Assembly (NCBI GenBank): GCA_000969725.1
Contig: JXSR01S073163.1
Direction: 5' to 3' (one strand)
DNA: 37,673 bases
Source of the DNA: Ophiothrix spiculata
Lineage: Eukaryota > Echinodermata > Ophiuroidea > Amphilepidida > Ophiotrichidae
Each line of letters begins with the position of its first letter. Position 1 is the stretch's first letter. The notes beneath the pieces were generated by a model. That model was not told the DNA's origin. It worked only from the letters and a program-made list of their open reading frames with translations, and made no database searches. Shown piece by piece: positions 11,688 to 23,405 of this stretch. The position numbers were made by a program, and so were the translations under genes.

Positions 11688-12408
11688 AGGTGTATTGGAC
11701 AAGTTTGACATGACTGATTTAACCCTTTGAACCCGATGAGCCGGTAACCGGTTCACGTGTACATGTACCATATACCCGATGAGTCGGTTTACTGGATTTT
11801 AGGTCACGTGTCAGAAACTTGATGTGTCTGTCAACAGACATCGGTAGTTACAATTTTCAATGGTCTTATTTACTTTGAACCCATGGTTGATGGGTCATTT
11901 TGTTCTTATTTACTCGACAGAGATGAAAAATTCCTTATATTTTCGTAGATTTGATCAAAATTTTCAACAAATTTGGCTTTGCGCATAGACTATAATGTAA
12001 TTGTCGAATATCTTGGTCGACATAAATAGTACTCTTGTGAATGCTGGCTATTGGAACAATTCAGACTACTGTAATATGAAAAAGTAAAGCAAGGGAAATC
12101 AAAATCAAAGTAAGTTTAGGGGTTATATTGTGTTTTTTAACTTTCGGGTTGTCCCAGGTCAGCGGTACAAATACACATGGAATGGCCAGGGTTCAAAGGG
12201 TTAAAACAAATTTTGGTATACCGTTAAGCATGAAATATTTGCTATTTTTTTTTCCTCGCAAATAGTGAAATTTTGTCATTTAATGGCTTGAAAAATACAT
12301 AATCACCCTTGATATTGACCATTCAAACATTTATTGAAACAACTTTAATGAAGGATGTAAGCTTGTCAAAAAATAAAATGCATAATGTTCAACTTGTCCA
12401 CTGCCCCT
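11688..12408. mobile_element. Outer TTAA-flanked element (piggyBac-like MITE)
   Basis: It is flanked by TTAA at 11684-11687 and 12409-12412. The left end is AGGTGTATTGGACAAGTT; the right end in reverse complement is AGGGGCAGTGGACAAGTT. A second TTAA element is inserted in it; without that insert the outer element is only about 240 bp. TTAA target duplication is the mark of piggyBac-type elements; no transposase is present. Confidence 0.65.
11723..12200. mobile_element. Inner piggyBac-like MITE (478 bp, TTAA target duplication)
   Basis: The terminal inverted repeats are perfect: CCCTTTGAACCC at 11723-11734 and GGGTTCAAAGGG at 12189-12200. TTAA flanks both sides (11719-11722 and 12201-12204). 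Ends starting CCC after TTAA fit the piggyBac superfamily. It lies within the outer element and is therefore younger. Two GATGAGYCGGT motifs lie near the left end (about 11735 and 11779). No coding frame is present. Confidence 0.8.
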
Positions 12409-12965
12409 TTAATACACTATCTCCATTTCAATTAATCAAACAACCCAGCCATAATTAAAATGATTTAATTAAAGTATGATTTAATCTGTGTTATCATTGA
12501 TAAAATGTTTGTGGTATGATATTAATTAAATGTCTTTATATTTTTTACCTCTGATTTAGCTGCTTTCTGGTCAGTTTAATGAAGGAATAAATAAAAAAAA
12601 ATCAAAACAGAAACATTTTAGTAAGCTTAACTGTTAAATTGATTAATTATGTGATGGCTTGTTATTATAAACTGTAACCCAGAGAAAAAGTAAAAAAAAA
12701 AAGCGAGTGAAAAATGAATGAACTATAAACAGCAACCAATGGTTAATTTACGCATATCATCCCGACTCATGCTGATTTTATGCAGGTTGTCCAAGAATGA
12801 TTAGTATTGGAATGTTATTATATAGATGTGACAATTTAATTTCCATTATCACAGAAATGCTTATTCTATATTTCTATTTTTTATAAAAACAGAACTAAGC
12901 ATTCATGGACACCCATGTTCAAGCAAAACTGTCAAATAGATGCTAACAAAATAAAAGTTGACTTG

Positions 12966-13599
12966 NNNNNNNNNNNNNNNNNNNNNNNNNNNNNNNNNNN
13001 NNNNNNNNNNNNNNNNNNNNNNNNNNNNNNNNNNNNNNNNNNNNNNNNNNNNNNNNNNNNNNNNNNNNNNNNNNNNNNNNNNNNNNNNNNNNNNNNNNNN
13101 NNNNNNNNNNNNNNNNNNNNNNNNNNNNNNNNNNNNNNNNNNNNNNNNNNNNNNNNNNNNNNNNNNNNNNNNNNNNNNNNNNNNNNNNNNNNNNNNNNNN
13201 NNNNNNNNNNNNNNNNNNNNNNNNNNNNNNNNNNNNNNNNNNNNNNNNNNNNNNNNNNNNNNNNNNNNNNNNNNNNNNNNNNNNNNNNNNNNNNNNNNNN
13301 NNNNNNNNNNNNNNNNNNNNNNNNNNNNNNNNNNNNNNNNNNNNNNNNNNNNNNNNNNNNNNNNNNNNNNNNNNNNNNNNNNNNNNNNNNNNNNNNNNNN
13401 NNNNNNNNNNNNNNNNNNNNNNNNNNNNNNNNNNNNNNNNNNNNNNNNNNNNNNNNNNNNNNNNNNNNNNNNNNNNNNNNNNNNNNNNNNNNNNNNNNNN
13501 NNNNNNNNNNNNNNNNNNNNNNNNNNNNNNNNNNNNNNNNNNNNNNNNNNNNNNNNNNNNNNNNNNNNNNNNNNNNNNNNNNNNNNNNNNNNNNNNNNN
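12966..13599. other. Assembly gap (634 N)
   Basis: This is a run of N only. Open frames that cross it are artefacts. Confidence 0.99.
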
Positions 13600-15792
13600 C
13601 ATCGGGACAGTAGAGGGGGGACGTGACAGTGTAGGGTATTCTAGAGGCCATGTGAAGCACCATCAGCTAACACACAGGTGACGGCAACCCTTACATTTTG
13701 CTGTATCATCATGTAATGCCACCTAGACAATGATCAGATGCCTACATGGAATTGCAGAAGGATGGACGTGTAACACTTACAGTATAAGAAGCTGGGGGGA
13801 TTCCCTTGGAACTCACATTTCATTGTTAATACGCATTGTGACATTGAAAACATTTTTCCGAATGTGATTCTTAATAGAACAATCTATTTGAAATTTTCTT
13901 TGGCTGTTCCTATGCCACAGACTACCCCTGATCAAAATTTCAAGGGACAAAAATGACCATGAACATGTGCTTTAAGGGTCCACATGATTCTCATTCACAA
14001 ACTACAGTGAAAAGTTGCTATTCACTTAAGTGCTTAAATTGTTATTCCTTGTTCCCAAAATACAATAAGCAATATATATAAGACCTGGATTAAAATTTAA
14101 ACCCTTGGGACTGCATAAAAATAAAAATGAAGCCCAAACTAAAACCAATTTTTTTGAAAATAATTTCTAAGTTCTACAATTGATCATAATCTGTTTTTCA
14201 AAGAGGAATAAAGGAGTATTAGTTATTACAAAAATATCTTGCAAAGAAATTAAAAGGCGTCTTTAAATTAAACAAATGTGAATGCAATATGCAATGTATC
14301 ATGGGGATATCAAAGCAGCTTTCATAAACAAAAATCCTGCCCTCCTGCTCTAACTCATAATATTGATACAATGAAGTCAAACTACACTTCAGGCTCAAAC
14401 TATGCTAATTTGTGAAACCGTCAAAACAAGTCTGTCAGATATTACAAATCATGGATGAACTAGACTGAGGGAGAGAAAGAGTGTGTGTGGATTCAATATG
14501 TTAAAGGGAATGATGTGGAGTTGTTAACAAACCTCATCAGGCATAAAATTATTGCTTGTATCTTTGGAAGAGATGTCAAATTCCATTACATATGTTAGAG
14601 TGAAATTTAGACTACTGGTTTGAATCACCTTAATAATAAGGCACAATGAGCTTCAAAAATATTCTTTTAAACATTCTCGCTTGTGAATTGTAGTGTCAAA
14701 AGCAAGATTGTGTTTAGTATTGACAATATGATATATATGCCATATATGATACAAGTTAAAAAAAGTCACGAATAAGGAAAACACATTTTGAAAAGGAAAA
14801 TGTTATTTTTTATGGATGAAATTAATTTCTACGTCTGGTAACCAAATAGACAATCAAAAATACTAGTGTGATAACTAGAGTCAAAATGTTATTGAAAAAT
14901 CTGAAATAACTTTAAAGTAAAGATTTCATGGAAGACTTTGTTTGATTACAAAGTTATGAAAAGAGAATGTGTTTGACATGGATTGGGAAAAATAATGTTA
15001 GTGTTCTAGTATCAATACATTGCTGGCAGAAAGTATATGAATTATAAAAAATGTTTATCTGTGTTGGGCTAACTGTGTGAAAATTTAATTTATCAGCAAA
15101 ACAATTTTGACAGAAAAGTGCCAAATTGTGCTCAATTAGGTGCTGTTTGAGCAAATTTACCAAAATAACCAAATTTTTACAAATGGGATTTGTTAATCAG
15201 TGATGAAAACTACAAATTTGCTATACCAAAATCTGTGAAAAACATCCAAAATGCAGGCACATATATGTATAGCAAGTCAATGTGAAGACCTTCCCCTAGT
15301 CTAATGTTCAGATGCAGGGAGAAACTCAAAACACGGATGGTAAAGATCAGAACTAAACTCCTTGTATACACAAACCATGCAGGGTCCAATAATATAAACA
15401 AAACTGCCTAATTTTGGCATTATGCAACTCAATTTTGCTTTGATTTGGCGCTTAATCAACTCCGATAATAGAAGCATGAGTGGCAATGGTTTGAAAATCT
15501 CTTGCTAATTAGTGTTATGTCTCTTCTAAATTAATATTTTCGTTCACATGAATGTCAGTTTGCATACGTATTACTTAGCAAACACAATATTCCAAATATA
15601 TGTCTATCTTTCCAACCCCAGTGTATACACAGTGCATATTTAAACAAACACAGGACATATTTTGTACAGGAATAATATATCTAGGTTTGCTGCCTGTTTT
15701 TTATGTTTCATGAAATATGCTGCATTTATGACAAAAAGAGTAAATTCCATAATCCCACAATAAAAAAGAGAAGTTTAATCTCTTGTCAAAAG

Positions 15793-15866
15793 TAGTCCAT
15801 CCAGATGGACCTCGCAAGTGAACGCAAGCTACAGCACTTGCTTGTGAGGTCCATCTAGATGGACTA
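15793..15866. repeat. Compact hairpin (74 nt)
   Basis: The left arm is TAGTCCATCCAGATGGACCT followed by CGCAAGTG. The right arm is CACTTGCTTGTGAGG followed by TCCATCTAGATGGACTA. TA is present at both ends. The arm itself is close to palindromic (GTCCATCTAGATGGAC). The size is like a small hairpin MITE. Confidence 0.75.
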
Positions 15867-17594
15867 GTCAAAAGCTATCCTAAGTGGCTCAAACTAAATG
15901 TAGACTTACTAATGCATTGTAAAATTGGATGAAAAATGTGCATTTTAAGAACTGTGCATAATATGTAAATGTAGTTAAAAGACACAAAAAATATAACAAA
16001 AATGATTGACTGAAGTGGCTATTTCACGAATGATAAATCTGTAGATAATAGGTGAGGGGAAAACCATGATAAAACCCATAATTTCCATAAAAAAGTTACC
16101 ATGGATAAATATACATGCATTCTAAAAATTGAGGTCTAAATCGTGGTAAAAGAAGAAACTTTTAAATGAATTTCATCGAGCGATAGGTATTAAATGTAAG
16201 AAATGTATGGTTAAAGTGGTATAAAATATAGGTGTAACATAGAACTTGTCAAGTTCTTTGCAACAATCATTTCTGCGATCAAATTCATCTTGTGACCTAT
16301 CCCGTTTAGTTAAAAAAGCAGCACACACGACATGCGCGAGGTGTTCACCAGAGGTGAAGGGGACTCAGGCGATGGAATTTACTTGGCATAGGCAACTAGA
16401 AAATTTATTATGGCTCAGTCAGTGCTAGGTATAAAATCAACTTGTTTTTTTTTTTCAAACTTCTTGAAAGCCTGGTATAAAATATTTCTCATTATCTAAA
16501 AATCCATTAGAAATTTTACAGCAGAAACATTTTTCCTTTAAAAAATGCAAATGAAAATGTGTCTAATCATGGTAACCAATAACCATTTACAGCAAAGTAT
16601 AATAGGCAGCTCATAAATACCAACGTGCTCAAAAATCAAAATAGTTGGACCCATTCAACTCAAATTTGAAACTGAAACAAAACTGGAATTTACATTTTCA
16701 AAATCAGACCATGCTCCTTTAATAACAAAAACCATAATTGTCTTATTGTCTTCAATCACAGACCCATTTTGAATTGGTTTAAGCAAATACCAAAAGCCAG
16801 TCGTAATATAGAGATACCTCTGAGCTCAAATTGGTAAGTACCAATTTATATTTGCAAAGTGTTGAAATTTGCTATGTGGTTTTTTTCCACACTTGCGTGG
16901 GATCAATATGGTTCCACATTGCTTCACGATATCTTTTCTTGTTTTGTTAATGAAAAATGATCAAATAAAATTGATGATCCACAAAAATACAGAAATATTC
17001 AAAAAAAGATTGTGTATATTTTATTTTATACATGACCATATATCAAATTATTTTGTTTTGCTCAGGTCCATGAACAAATCACAATTCCTAATCTAAACAA
17101 AACCCACAAACATAAAGTGGAAGTTTTCTCATATTTATGCATGGTTGAAACATAAAATATTCCTTTTTTCACAGAAGTAATTTATTTTACGCCTCTCCGG
17201 AGTCTCGCTCTACTTGGCATTTATTCTTGCACTTTATTACGCTTCTTCACTACGTCTCATCTCATAATTTGATTGAAAAGCTTCATCAGGATCGGTACTG
17301 AAAAGGATCTAGCAAACACATCACACAATTCAGCTTATATAAATTGACATACCAATAATGTCTCATAATATCAGTGGCTCCATTTTTCCTTCTTTGTTTT
17401 CAAAATTACATTTTATTTCATACCCTATTTTTCTGCCCTGTTTAACAGTTCTAGTTTTGAATATATTTCCTGTCTGTTACATGATAATGATCAATATTAG
17501 AAGGGTTTAGTCTGAATTCTCTTAGCGATATTCCCCATTAGTCTGTTTATAGGCTACATAAATTTCATACATGTATATTAAAGCACAGATAATT

Positions 17595-18010
17595 TTCCTT
17601 TTGATTTTCAGCAAAGTTTGGGAGTAAAATTCTGATATAATAACAGCATTGTAAGAAGATAACTGAGGCAGTAATAATTTTCTGTTTAATTTTCAGCAAA
17701 ACCAAAGAGTATAAATGCTGTTAGAAACTGCTTATCAACAAAAAAGCCTGTGTAGTAAATAGAATTTGATAAGAGGGCTTGACATTTCGACTTTAGCAAA
17801 GTCTTAATCATAGGCGTAAGACTTTGCTAAATATGGAAAGATCAGGCCCTCTAATCAAATTCCAAAACTAAGAGTAACTTATCTCTTATGATTCCAAATG
17901 AAATTGCAATAATTGTGGTAAGAATGATTTTCTATTTGATTTTTCAGCAAATTTATGAGTAATGGTAACTTATAACTCCAAAAGAAATAATAATAAAGAT
18001 GACTAAGGTT
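17595..18010. repeat. Degenerate tandem units of about 85 bp
   Basis: TTTTCAGCAAA-type blocks occur at 17605, 17690 and 17941. The first two are 85 bp apart. A second marker (GAGTAA...TAACTTAT) at about 17870 and 17955 is again 85 bp apart. One unit is split by the hairpin at 17762-17862. This is probably an old minisatellite. Confidence 0.55.
17762..17862. repeat. Hairpin (101 bp) inserted in the tandem units
   Basis: The ends are GAATTTGATAAGAGGGC and, in reverse complement, GAATTTGATTAGAGGGC. The inner stem is TTTAGCAAAGTCTTA on both arms, around a loop of about 10 bases. It is a long near-perfect stem and probably a hairpin-type MITE. Confidence 0.75.
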
Positions 18011-18757
18011 TTTTCTAGTGCTAAGAGGGTGAAACTATAAAATCAAGACGTAATCAATATCTGCTGGGAGACTTTAGCTACACCTATAATCTATAAACTT
18101 GATGGAAATTGTGACAGATAATGTATTTGAGTTGTTTCTCCCAAAGCATTTTTACAAACATCCTTTCATTTATGATATTGCCTAGTACATTCCAAATGTT
18201 CTGGAAATGGAACAATAAGTGACTTGAGGGGTGCAAAGCTTGTAACTGGGGGTAAGTGAATAACAAGAAAATCTGGAAGAGTGTCAGGTATGTACGAGTT
18301 CCTTCAGAACACTATATTTAAAAAAAATGTTCCAAAGATAAAGCAAGTCAAGCAAAATTTGAGCATGTTCCAAGAAACTGATCAACACCAATATACCCCT
18401 CAATTTGAAAGACTTTTCAGATTACATTTTGAAGATTTTGCCCACTTACGATGACTAGGGAAAATCAGCTCTACGAGCATATATCAAATATCTACTAATG
18501 TTTCCCATATGTCTTAAATAAAATATCAACAGTTCTGCACCTCATGATCCTGGACCATATTTGATGTTGAATTTTATTCTTTAGATTGGTCTTGGGCCAT
18601 TATATGGGGGCAAAATCTTCTGAATGCATTCCAAAGACGAAAACGTTATGCAAAGCCAACATTTAAAAAAAAAATCATTACATGAAATCTCTTGCATGTT
18701 ATCTTTAAAAGCAATACCATTATATGGCTTAATTCGTTACAATTCGGCAAGACTTAC

Positions 18758-18864
18758 CTCTGCTGTTTTGAGGAATTCGCCTACTTTCTCCATTCTTATG
18801 AGGAATTTCTTATAGATATCTAAAGCTTGCTTACATTCTTTCTTGTTCATTTCAAAATATTTTT
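18758..18864 (-). CDS. PICALM: PICALM/AP180-like exon D (ANTH domain, ~220-255)
   Basis: This minus-strand exon is 107 nt: AA completes the Glu started in exon C, followed by 35 codons. It reads [20 protein letters not shown], then [15 protein letters not shown]. Human PICALM has KYFDMKKNQCKEGLDIYKKF and LTRMTRISEFLKVAE. The acceptor is TTTTTACAG|AA and the donor GAG|GTAAGT. The Met in the LIRM motif sits at human position 244, which I recall as another VAMP-contact position. This is the penultimate helical region of the ANTH domain. It joins exon E in phase 0, and both intron positions match those I know for human PICALM. The exon lies just outside a Harbinger-like element (18959-19635) that sits in the upstream intron only about 95 bp from the acceptor. 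Confidence 0.96.
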
Positions 18865-18958
18865 CTGTAAAAATAATGGAATAAATTTTGTTTATAATTA
18901 TCAACTAACAATGCAACACTTGTTTCTATAGGGGATAATACCAAATGCATTTCCATTA

Positions 18959-19635
18959 GGCTAATGAAAGTTGATCCCCAGTTTCCCGTTTCAATTTTTT
19001 CATGACTGAGTGGGGAATGTTTCATTATTCATTATTTTCAGATTTTTATTATTGATGCCAATTTAACTGCAGTATCATTGTTTTGCGGCATGACATGCTG
19101 ACTTATTGTTAGACTTTATTTAAATATACTTTGGTACACACGGAACAGTTTTGTTACGAACTTCAACACTTCTTATGCTTATGAAATGTTCTTTGGATTC
19201 ATTTTTCTTGAACACAATTTTTGCCAACTACATGTATATATGTGCAAATAAAGGAAAGCACAAACGCTACCATGTATCTTTTGGGGATACTTTACATAGA
19301 AATGTACTATGCGTTCTCTTGCACACAAATCTTCATAAGTCTACACAGTTATGAAAACTTCCGAAAAAATTGACAGTAAATTTCTAATATCATTTATTTT
19401 GTCTAAGAAAACACACGCGAAGTGGCTAAGGAGCCGCGTAAATCGGTTATTGATCTTAGAAATGTGACGTTTCCGACCCCCATGTCACCATAGAGTAAGG
19501 TTACTATAAAACATTCCTTTCTGTCTGAAACTGTTAGAAAATATGAAATAATGAATTATTTTGAAATAATGAATTATTTGACCGGCATTTCTTACTGACC
19601 GGACTCGGGAAACTGGGAATCAACTTTCATTAGCC
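18959..19635. mobile_element. PIF/Harbinger-like non-autonomous element (677 bp, TTA duplication)
   Basis: The left end is GGCTAATGAAAGTTGATCCC followed by CAGTTTCCCG. The right end in reverse complement is GGCTAATGAAAGTTGATTCC followed by CAGTTTCCCG, so the inverted repeats are about 30 bp with one mismatch. TTA is present at 18956-18958 and 19636-19638. An ATAATGAATTATTTTGAA unit is repeated at about 19545-19578. No transposase was seen. Confidence 0.78.
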
Positions 19636-19816
19636 TTATTATTAATGCAACTTGGGAATCAGAATACATGCAGCTATTTCTTGTATTCTATGAATCACTG
19701 TCACCAAAATCAGAAACATTTTAAAATTAAGATGCTAATGAACCTATAAAAAGAAGAAAAATAGAATTTCAAGACATCCTTACAACGAAGGCAAAGTTCA
19801 CTACAGTGAAAACATA

Positions 19817-19947
19817 CTATAGGCAAAACAAATAATTATTGGACAATTTCAACAAAAATCCATACTGGGGTTGTATTTACAAACAATGGGGCCCTGTACT
19901 CTGGATTTTTGTTTTCACTGTCCAATAAATTATTGTTTTGCCTATAG
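19817..19947. repeat. Inverted repeat element (131 bp)
   Basis: The left arm is CTATAGGCAAAACAAATAAT then TATTGGACA...CAAAAATCCA. The right arm in reverse complement is CTATAGGCAAAACAATAATT then TATTGGACA...CAAAAATCCA. Arms are about 50 bp and very similar. Possibly a MITE with a TA duplication inside TATA. Confidence 0.75.
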
Positions 19948-21129
19948 CAGAGCATTTTACCAGGCCCCTGACACTTTATCCCCATATACTTCATGGCTCA
20001 TTTGATTACTATTTCTCAACAGTCGCTGGTTAACGTTTCTTCGCTGATCACATGATCAAAGGCTCCAATTAACGAGAACACACAAAAAATAATCCTTCTC
20101 AAATATCGATAAATCCTGACATCGTCCTTGGTGTGTGTTAAGCTTAACCGGGTACAAGGTGTGCAGCATTTTTCATTGTGTTCTCGTTTTTGTCCACATA
20201 TTACGTTACACGTTACGTAATTGGGACAATGTTTTGAGCTCAGTGTCATCTCTGTTACTCTGTGATTTTACCAGCAATATGTGCCGCATCATATCGAAAG
20301 TTGCCTTAAGGTCGGCATAGTAAATTACGAGATACGGGCCATTGAAGCTGATCATAGTCAACAATCAAGTCCAAGGTCGAATTTCTAATTTCATCAGAAA
20401 CGTTACCTTTGAAGTGTATTCTATCATATTAATCAGGTTCCAACATCCAAAAACATATGACAAATGTTTTAAAAATCCTTTCTCCATTCAAGTTTTACCA
20501 GTACAAAAACTTGAAACTTGATTTTCTAAGAACTTTAGTTTTCTTAATCAGCTCGATGCCTTTTACCAATTTAAATATAAATTTGCAATCGAACATCCAA
20601 TAACCAAAAGCAAGGTGTCATTTTAAACCTTATAATCTTTCAGATGAGACCAACAAATAAATTTTCATTTTGGGACCCTTCAGGTACCTTTCAATATGAC
20701 GGGTCACATGATATATTGTTATGTAATTCTGAGCTGGGTTTGTTGCATCTGTTATTAACAGGTAGGTAACCTGTTCGTAAAGAAAACATGGTTTTAACAG
20801 CAATCTTGAATTTTGTGCATGATGCGTTCCCTTTTAAGGATCATCTATCCCATATAAATGAGAGGGAAGGAGGGAATATGCCGTCTAGTTTTTGATCAAT
20901 ATTGATAGAATCAATATATTTTTGATCACCAAACATAGTCCTGCATCTATTTTGTTTCTATTCAACCAAGATTTGCATATGGTATGGATAACATGTATTT
21001 TGCTACCACTGATAATCAGCCTTATCACACTAAACCAATAAGGACAAGCTCCAAAACATATCAAATCAATTGCAATCTATTTCAAACTTTTCTCACATAT
21101 TTTTCCTTGTCAGTCAGACCGTATCTCTT

Positions 21130-21165
21130 GAAAATACTAAATGAAAATACTAAATGAAAATACTT
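21130..21165. repeat. Short tandem repeat, 13-bp unit
   Basis: GAAAATACTAAAT is present in about 2.8 copies in a row. Confidence 0.85.
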
Positions 21166-21368
21166 TATGTACTAAAAACAAAAATATTCAGATATGCATC
21201 AGTGTGTTTGTGACCAATTGTGTGTAATTTTACCAAATTTAAGTGTGCTGAAAATTGCCAAATCAAAATTGATGGAATGTGATGGTGAGGCTATAGCACA
21301 TGCATTCCTCAGAAGCAAATTCCTGAGAGCACTTTTTACGTACTTTTCTCTGTCTAACCCATACTCAC

Positions 21369-21480
21369 CAAGTAAGTTAATAATTCCATCATTATAACAA
21401 GCAAATAGCCTGATACTATCTTTGAAAAGTAACATAAAACCACTGTTGATTACGCCATTTGTCAGTTCATTTGGTGTTAC
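21369..21480 (-). CDS. PICALM: PICALM/AP180-like exon C (ANTH domain, ~183-219, NELTNGVIN block)
   Basis: This minus-strand exon is 112 nt: 37 codons plus the first base (G) of a split Glu codon. It carries the most conserved block in the window: [20 protein letters not shown], then [17 protein letters not shown]. Human PICALM has [19 protein letters not shown] and FAAYNEGIINLLE; AP180 has FACYNDGVINLLE. The acceptor is TGTTTCCCAG|GTA and the donor CTTG|GTGAGT. The last full residue corresponds to human Leu219, which I recall as one of the residues that contact the VAMP SNARE helix; it is kept. The sequence reads well beyond the donor without a stop, so the exon end rests on the consensus donor and on the following exon starting with AA to complete Glu. 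The exon is unbroken, with no sign of decay. Confidence 0.96.
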
Positions 21481-22436
21481 CTGGGAAACAGAAACATGAG
21501 AGAAAGCAATAATACAAGGCTGAAACCCTTGATTACAAAATCTGAAATATCAAAACAGGTTTGAAAAGGGCAGGTGAATCACAGAGTAGCAATGCCATGA
21601 CTTTGCCACGAAAAAGACAACACTGAAAACTGCCTATTATAAATTGTCCAAAGTGAGTGCAAAATGTCCCATTTCATATCTGTATTTTCTTTAATCTATG
21701 GGTAAATCCATCTGGGATACTATATCTAAAAAATGTTGGAGATAGTCAAACCACCACCACAGTATTAATTATATATAGTTTTTTCTCAATTTTAGCCATT
21801 TCTGTGTTAATTTCCAACTTTTTCTTGGTTTTTAAAGTTTTTAATACCAAGTGCATCTAGGTCAGTCTCCTGAAGCTTTGAAATTGAACATTAAAGTAAA
21901 AATTCTGATATAATTAAAAGAATGACAAAATTGGACAGACCATTTAATTTGAGCTTGACAGCTACAAAGATAAAATTACTACCTAATGTATAAATTACAT
22001 TTCTGACATTGGTAATTTCATGCTTGTTGGAATGGTGTATACTACCATAATATATTATCCAGCGTAGATTCTAACCAATACATTATATTATGTGTGTAAC
22101 TTTGGTTAAAACTGAGGTCACATTTTTTTACTGTTAGGTAACCGTAACATAGTTATGTTCTTCTCAAACAATAAGGTATACATTTCATCCTTGTTAGCAT
22201 TCAAATTATTTCATCAGTATGAATTCCAAATAGTATAAAATTACCAGTCTAACCTTGATTCAAACCGATGTGTCTCATATTTTTATAAGTAAGATACTTG
22301 TGCTAGGTAGGGAATGAGCCAGGAGAGGGGAACCTTCTCCGAAAATAATGTGTATGTTTCCTCCTTGTTAGCATAATGAATGTGGTATTATATTTTGGTA
22401 TCAAGTATAGATTCTTGTACTGTTATTAAAGGTGTA

Positions 22437-23183
22437 GGTTTTTCTAATAAATTATCAATAAATGCCAGCAAAACTAACTACATGATTTTAGGAACATCTT
22501 ACATGACGTCTAAGGTACACGATGATTTAGCTGTTATCTTAGATAATACTGTTCTGGAAAGGGTAAAATGTACAAAATTTCTTGGTTTGCTAATTGATGA
22601 GTGTCTTACCTGGAAAACTCATAATGATTGCATTTCGAAAACCATCTCTCGTAATATTGGTGTCATGAACAAATTGAAGTTTTCAATCCCAACCCGTATA
22701 TTGCATACACTGTACTGCTCTTTAATCTTGCCTTACATAAATTATGGTATACTAATATGGGGAAACACATGTAAATTGTATTTCGATAAATTAGTTAAGC
22801 TCCAAAAATGGGCAATCAGGACTATCTCTAATAAGAGTCACTACCGAAGTCACATTGGACCATTATTTGCCAATAGCAATCTTCTCAAAATCAGCAACTT
22901 GTATACATTGGAACTTGGAGTGTTTATGTACAAATTTTCTATTGGGAAGATCCCTGCGGCTTTCAGGGATTACTTCACAAAACGCTCTAATGTTCATAAC
23001 TTTTCAACACGACATGTCAATGACCTTAATACAACCAACTATAAAAAGATTTTTTCTGACCACAGAGTTCGTTCCAAAGGCCCTATTCTTTGGAACTCGC
23101 TTCCAAAAACATTAAAACAATCAAAAACTGTCAAAATTTTTCGCTGTACATTAAAAAAATCCCTTATTCAAAAATATAACTAA
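22437..23183 (+). pseudogene. Reverse transcriptase C-terminal fragment (LINE ORF2)
   Basis: The frame is open from 22380, but the similarity to the second copy starts near 22437 with NKLSINASKTNYM, the post-catalytic RT motif. Next come KFLGLLIDECLTWKTH (thumb region), SIPTRILHTLYCSLILPYIN and YGILIWGNTCK. Near the end is GPILWNSLPKTLK, common at the C-terminus of deuterostome LINE ORF2 proteins, and the stop follows KSLIQKYN. The catalytic FADD motif and everything upstream are missing, so it cannot be active. The reading frame has no internal stop, which suggests a fairly young insertion. The first approximately 19 codons after the Met at 22380 are host intron sequence. Confidence 0.85.
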
Positions 23184-23405
23184 AATAGTGATATAGATTT
23201 TTTCAAATGTTACAGCTTCCTCTTTTTGTTTTGTGATTTTTGTGCCCGTCCTTGCCATGTCGTGTATGTATAGTGTTTTGTAGTGTCTAGAGGTAGGCTA
23301 TTTACAGGCCTCTTTGGCCTTCCAGTTTACTCCTCCATAAGATGTTTTGTTATGTTACTTATTGTTTTTTGTATTTTTATGGAAATAATAAAGATTGAAA
23401 AAAAG
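22437..23405 (+). mobile_element. 5'-truncated non-LTR retrotransposon with 3' end
   Basis: This copy contains the end of an RT domain, the C-terminal domain, a stop at 23181-23183, about 200 bp of 3' UTR, an AATAAA at 23387-23392 and an A-rich tail near 23398. Heavy 5' truncation is what target-primed reverse transcription leaves behind. It is inserted in an intron, antisense to the host gene. The family is in the CR1/Jockey-type group of LINEs by its motifs; I cannot assign the clade. Confidence 0.85.

Larger units (their letters stand above)
10562..18757 (-). other. Intron between exons D and E (8.2 kb, includes gap)
   Basis: GTAAGT...CTGCAG intron. It contains the nested TTAA elements (11684-12412), the assembly gap, the hairpin 15793-15866, and the tandem units with inserted hairpin at 17595-18010. 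The segments 10562-11680, 12420-12960, 13600-15790 and 15870-17590 show no gene. The first 120 bases after the gap are less AT-rich but have no recognisable protein. Confidence 0.85.
18865..21368 (-). other. Intron between exons C and D (2.5 kb)
   Basis: GTGAGT...TTACAG intron. It holds a Harbinger-like element (18959-19635), an inverted repeat (19817-19947) and a short tandem repeat near the exon C donor (21130-21165, unit GAAAATACTAAAT). The segment 20000-21100 has no feature I can name. Confidence 0.88.

Noticed and set aside
12915..13663. Open frames of more than 200 codons on both strands
   Set aside because: They consist of N from the assembly gap.
13600..13800. Less AT-rich stretch after the gap with a minus-strand GTAAGT at about 13775-13780
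   Set aside because: No good acceptor, no similarity to the PICALM protein, and human has no exon between the equivalents of exons D and E.
15793..15866. Possible microRNA precursor
   Set aside because: The size fits, but the arm is itself palindromic and TA flanks both ends, which suits a hairpin MITE better.
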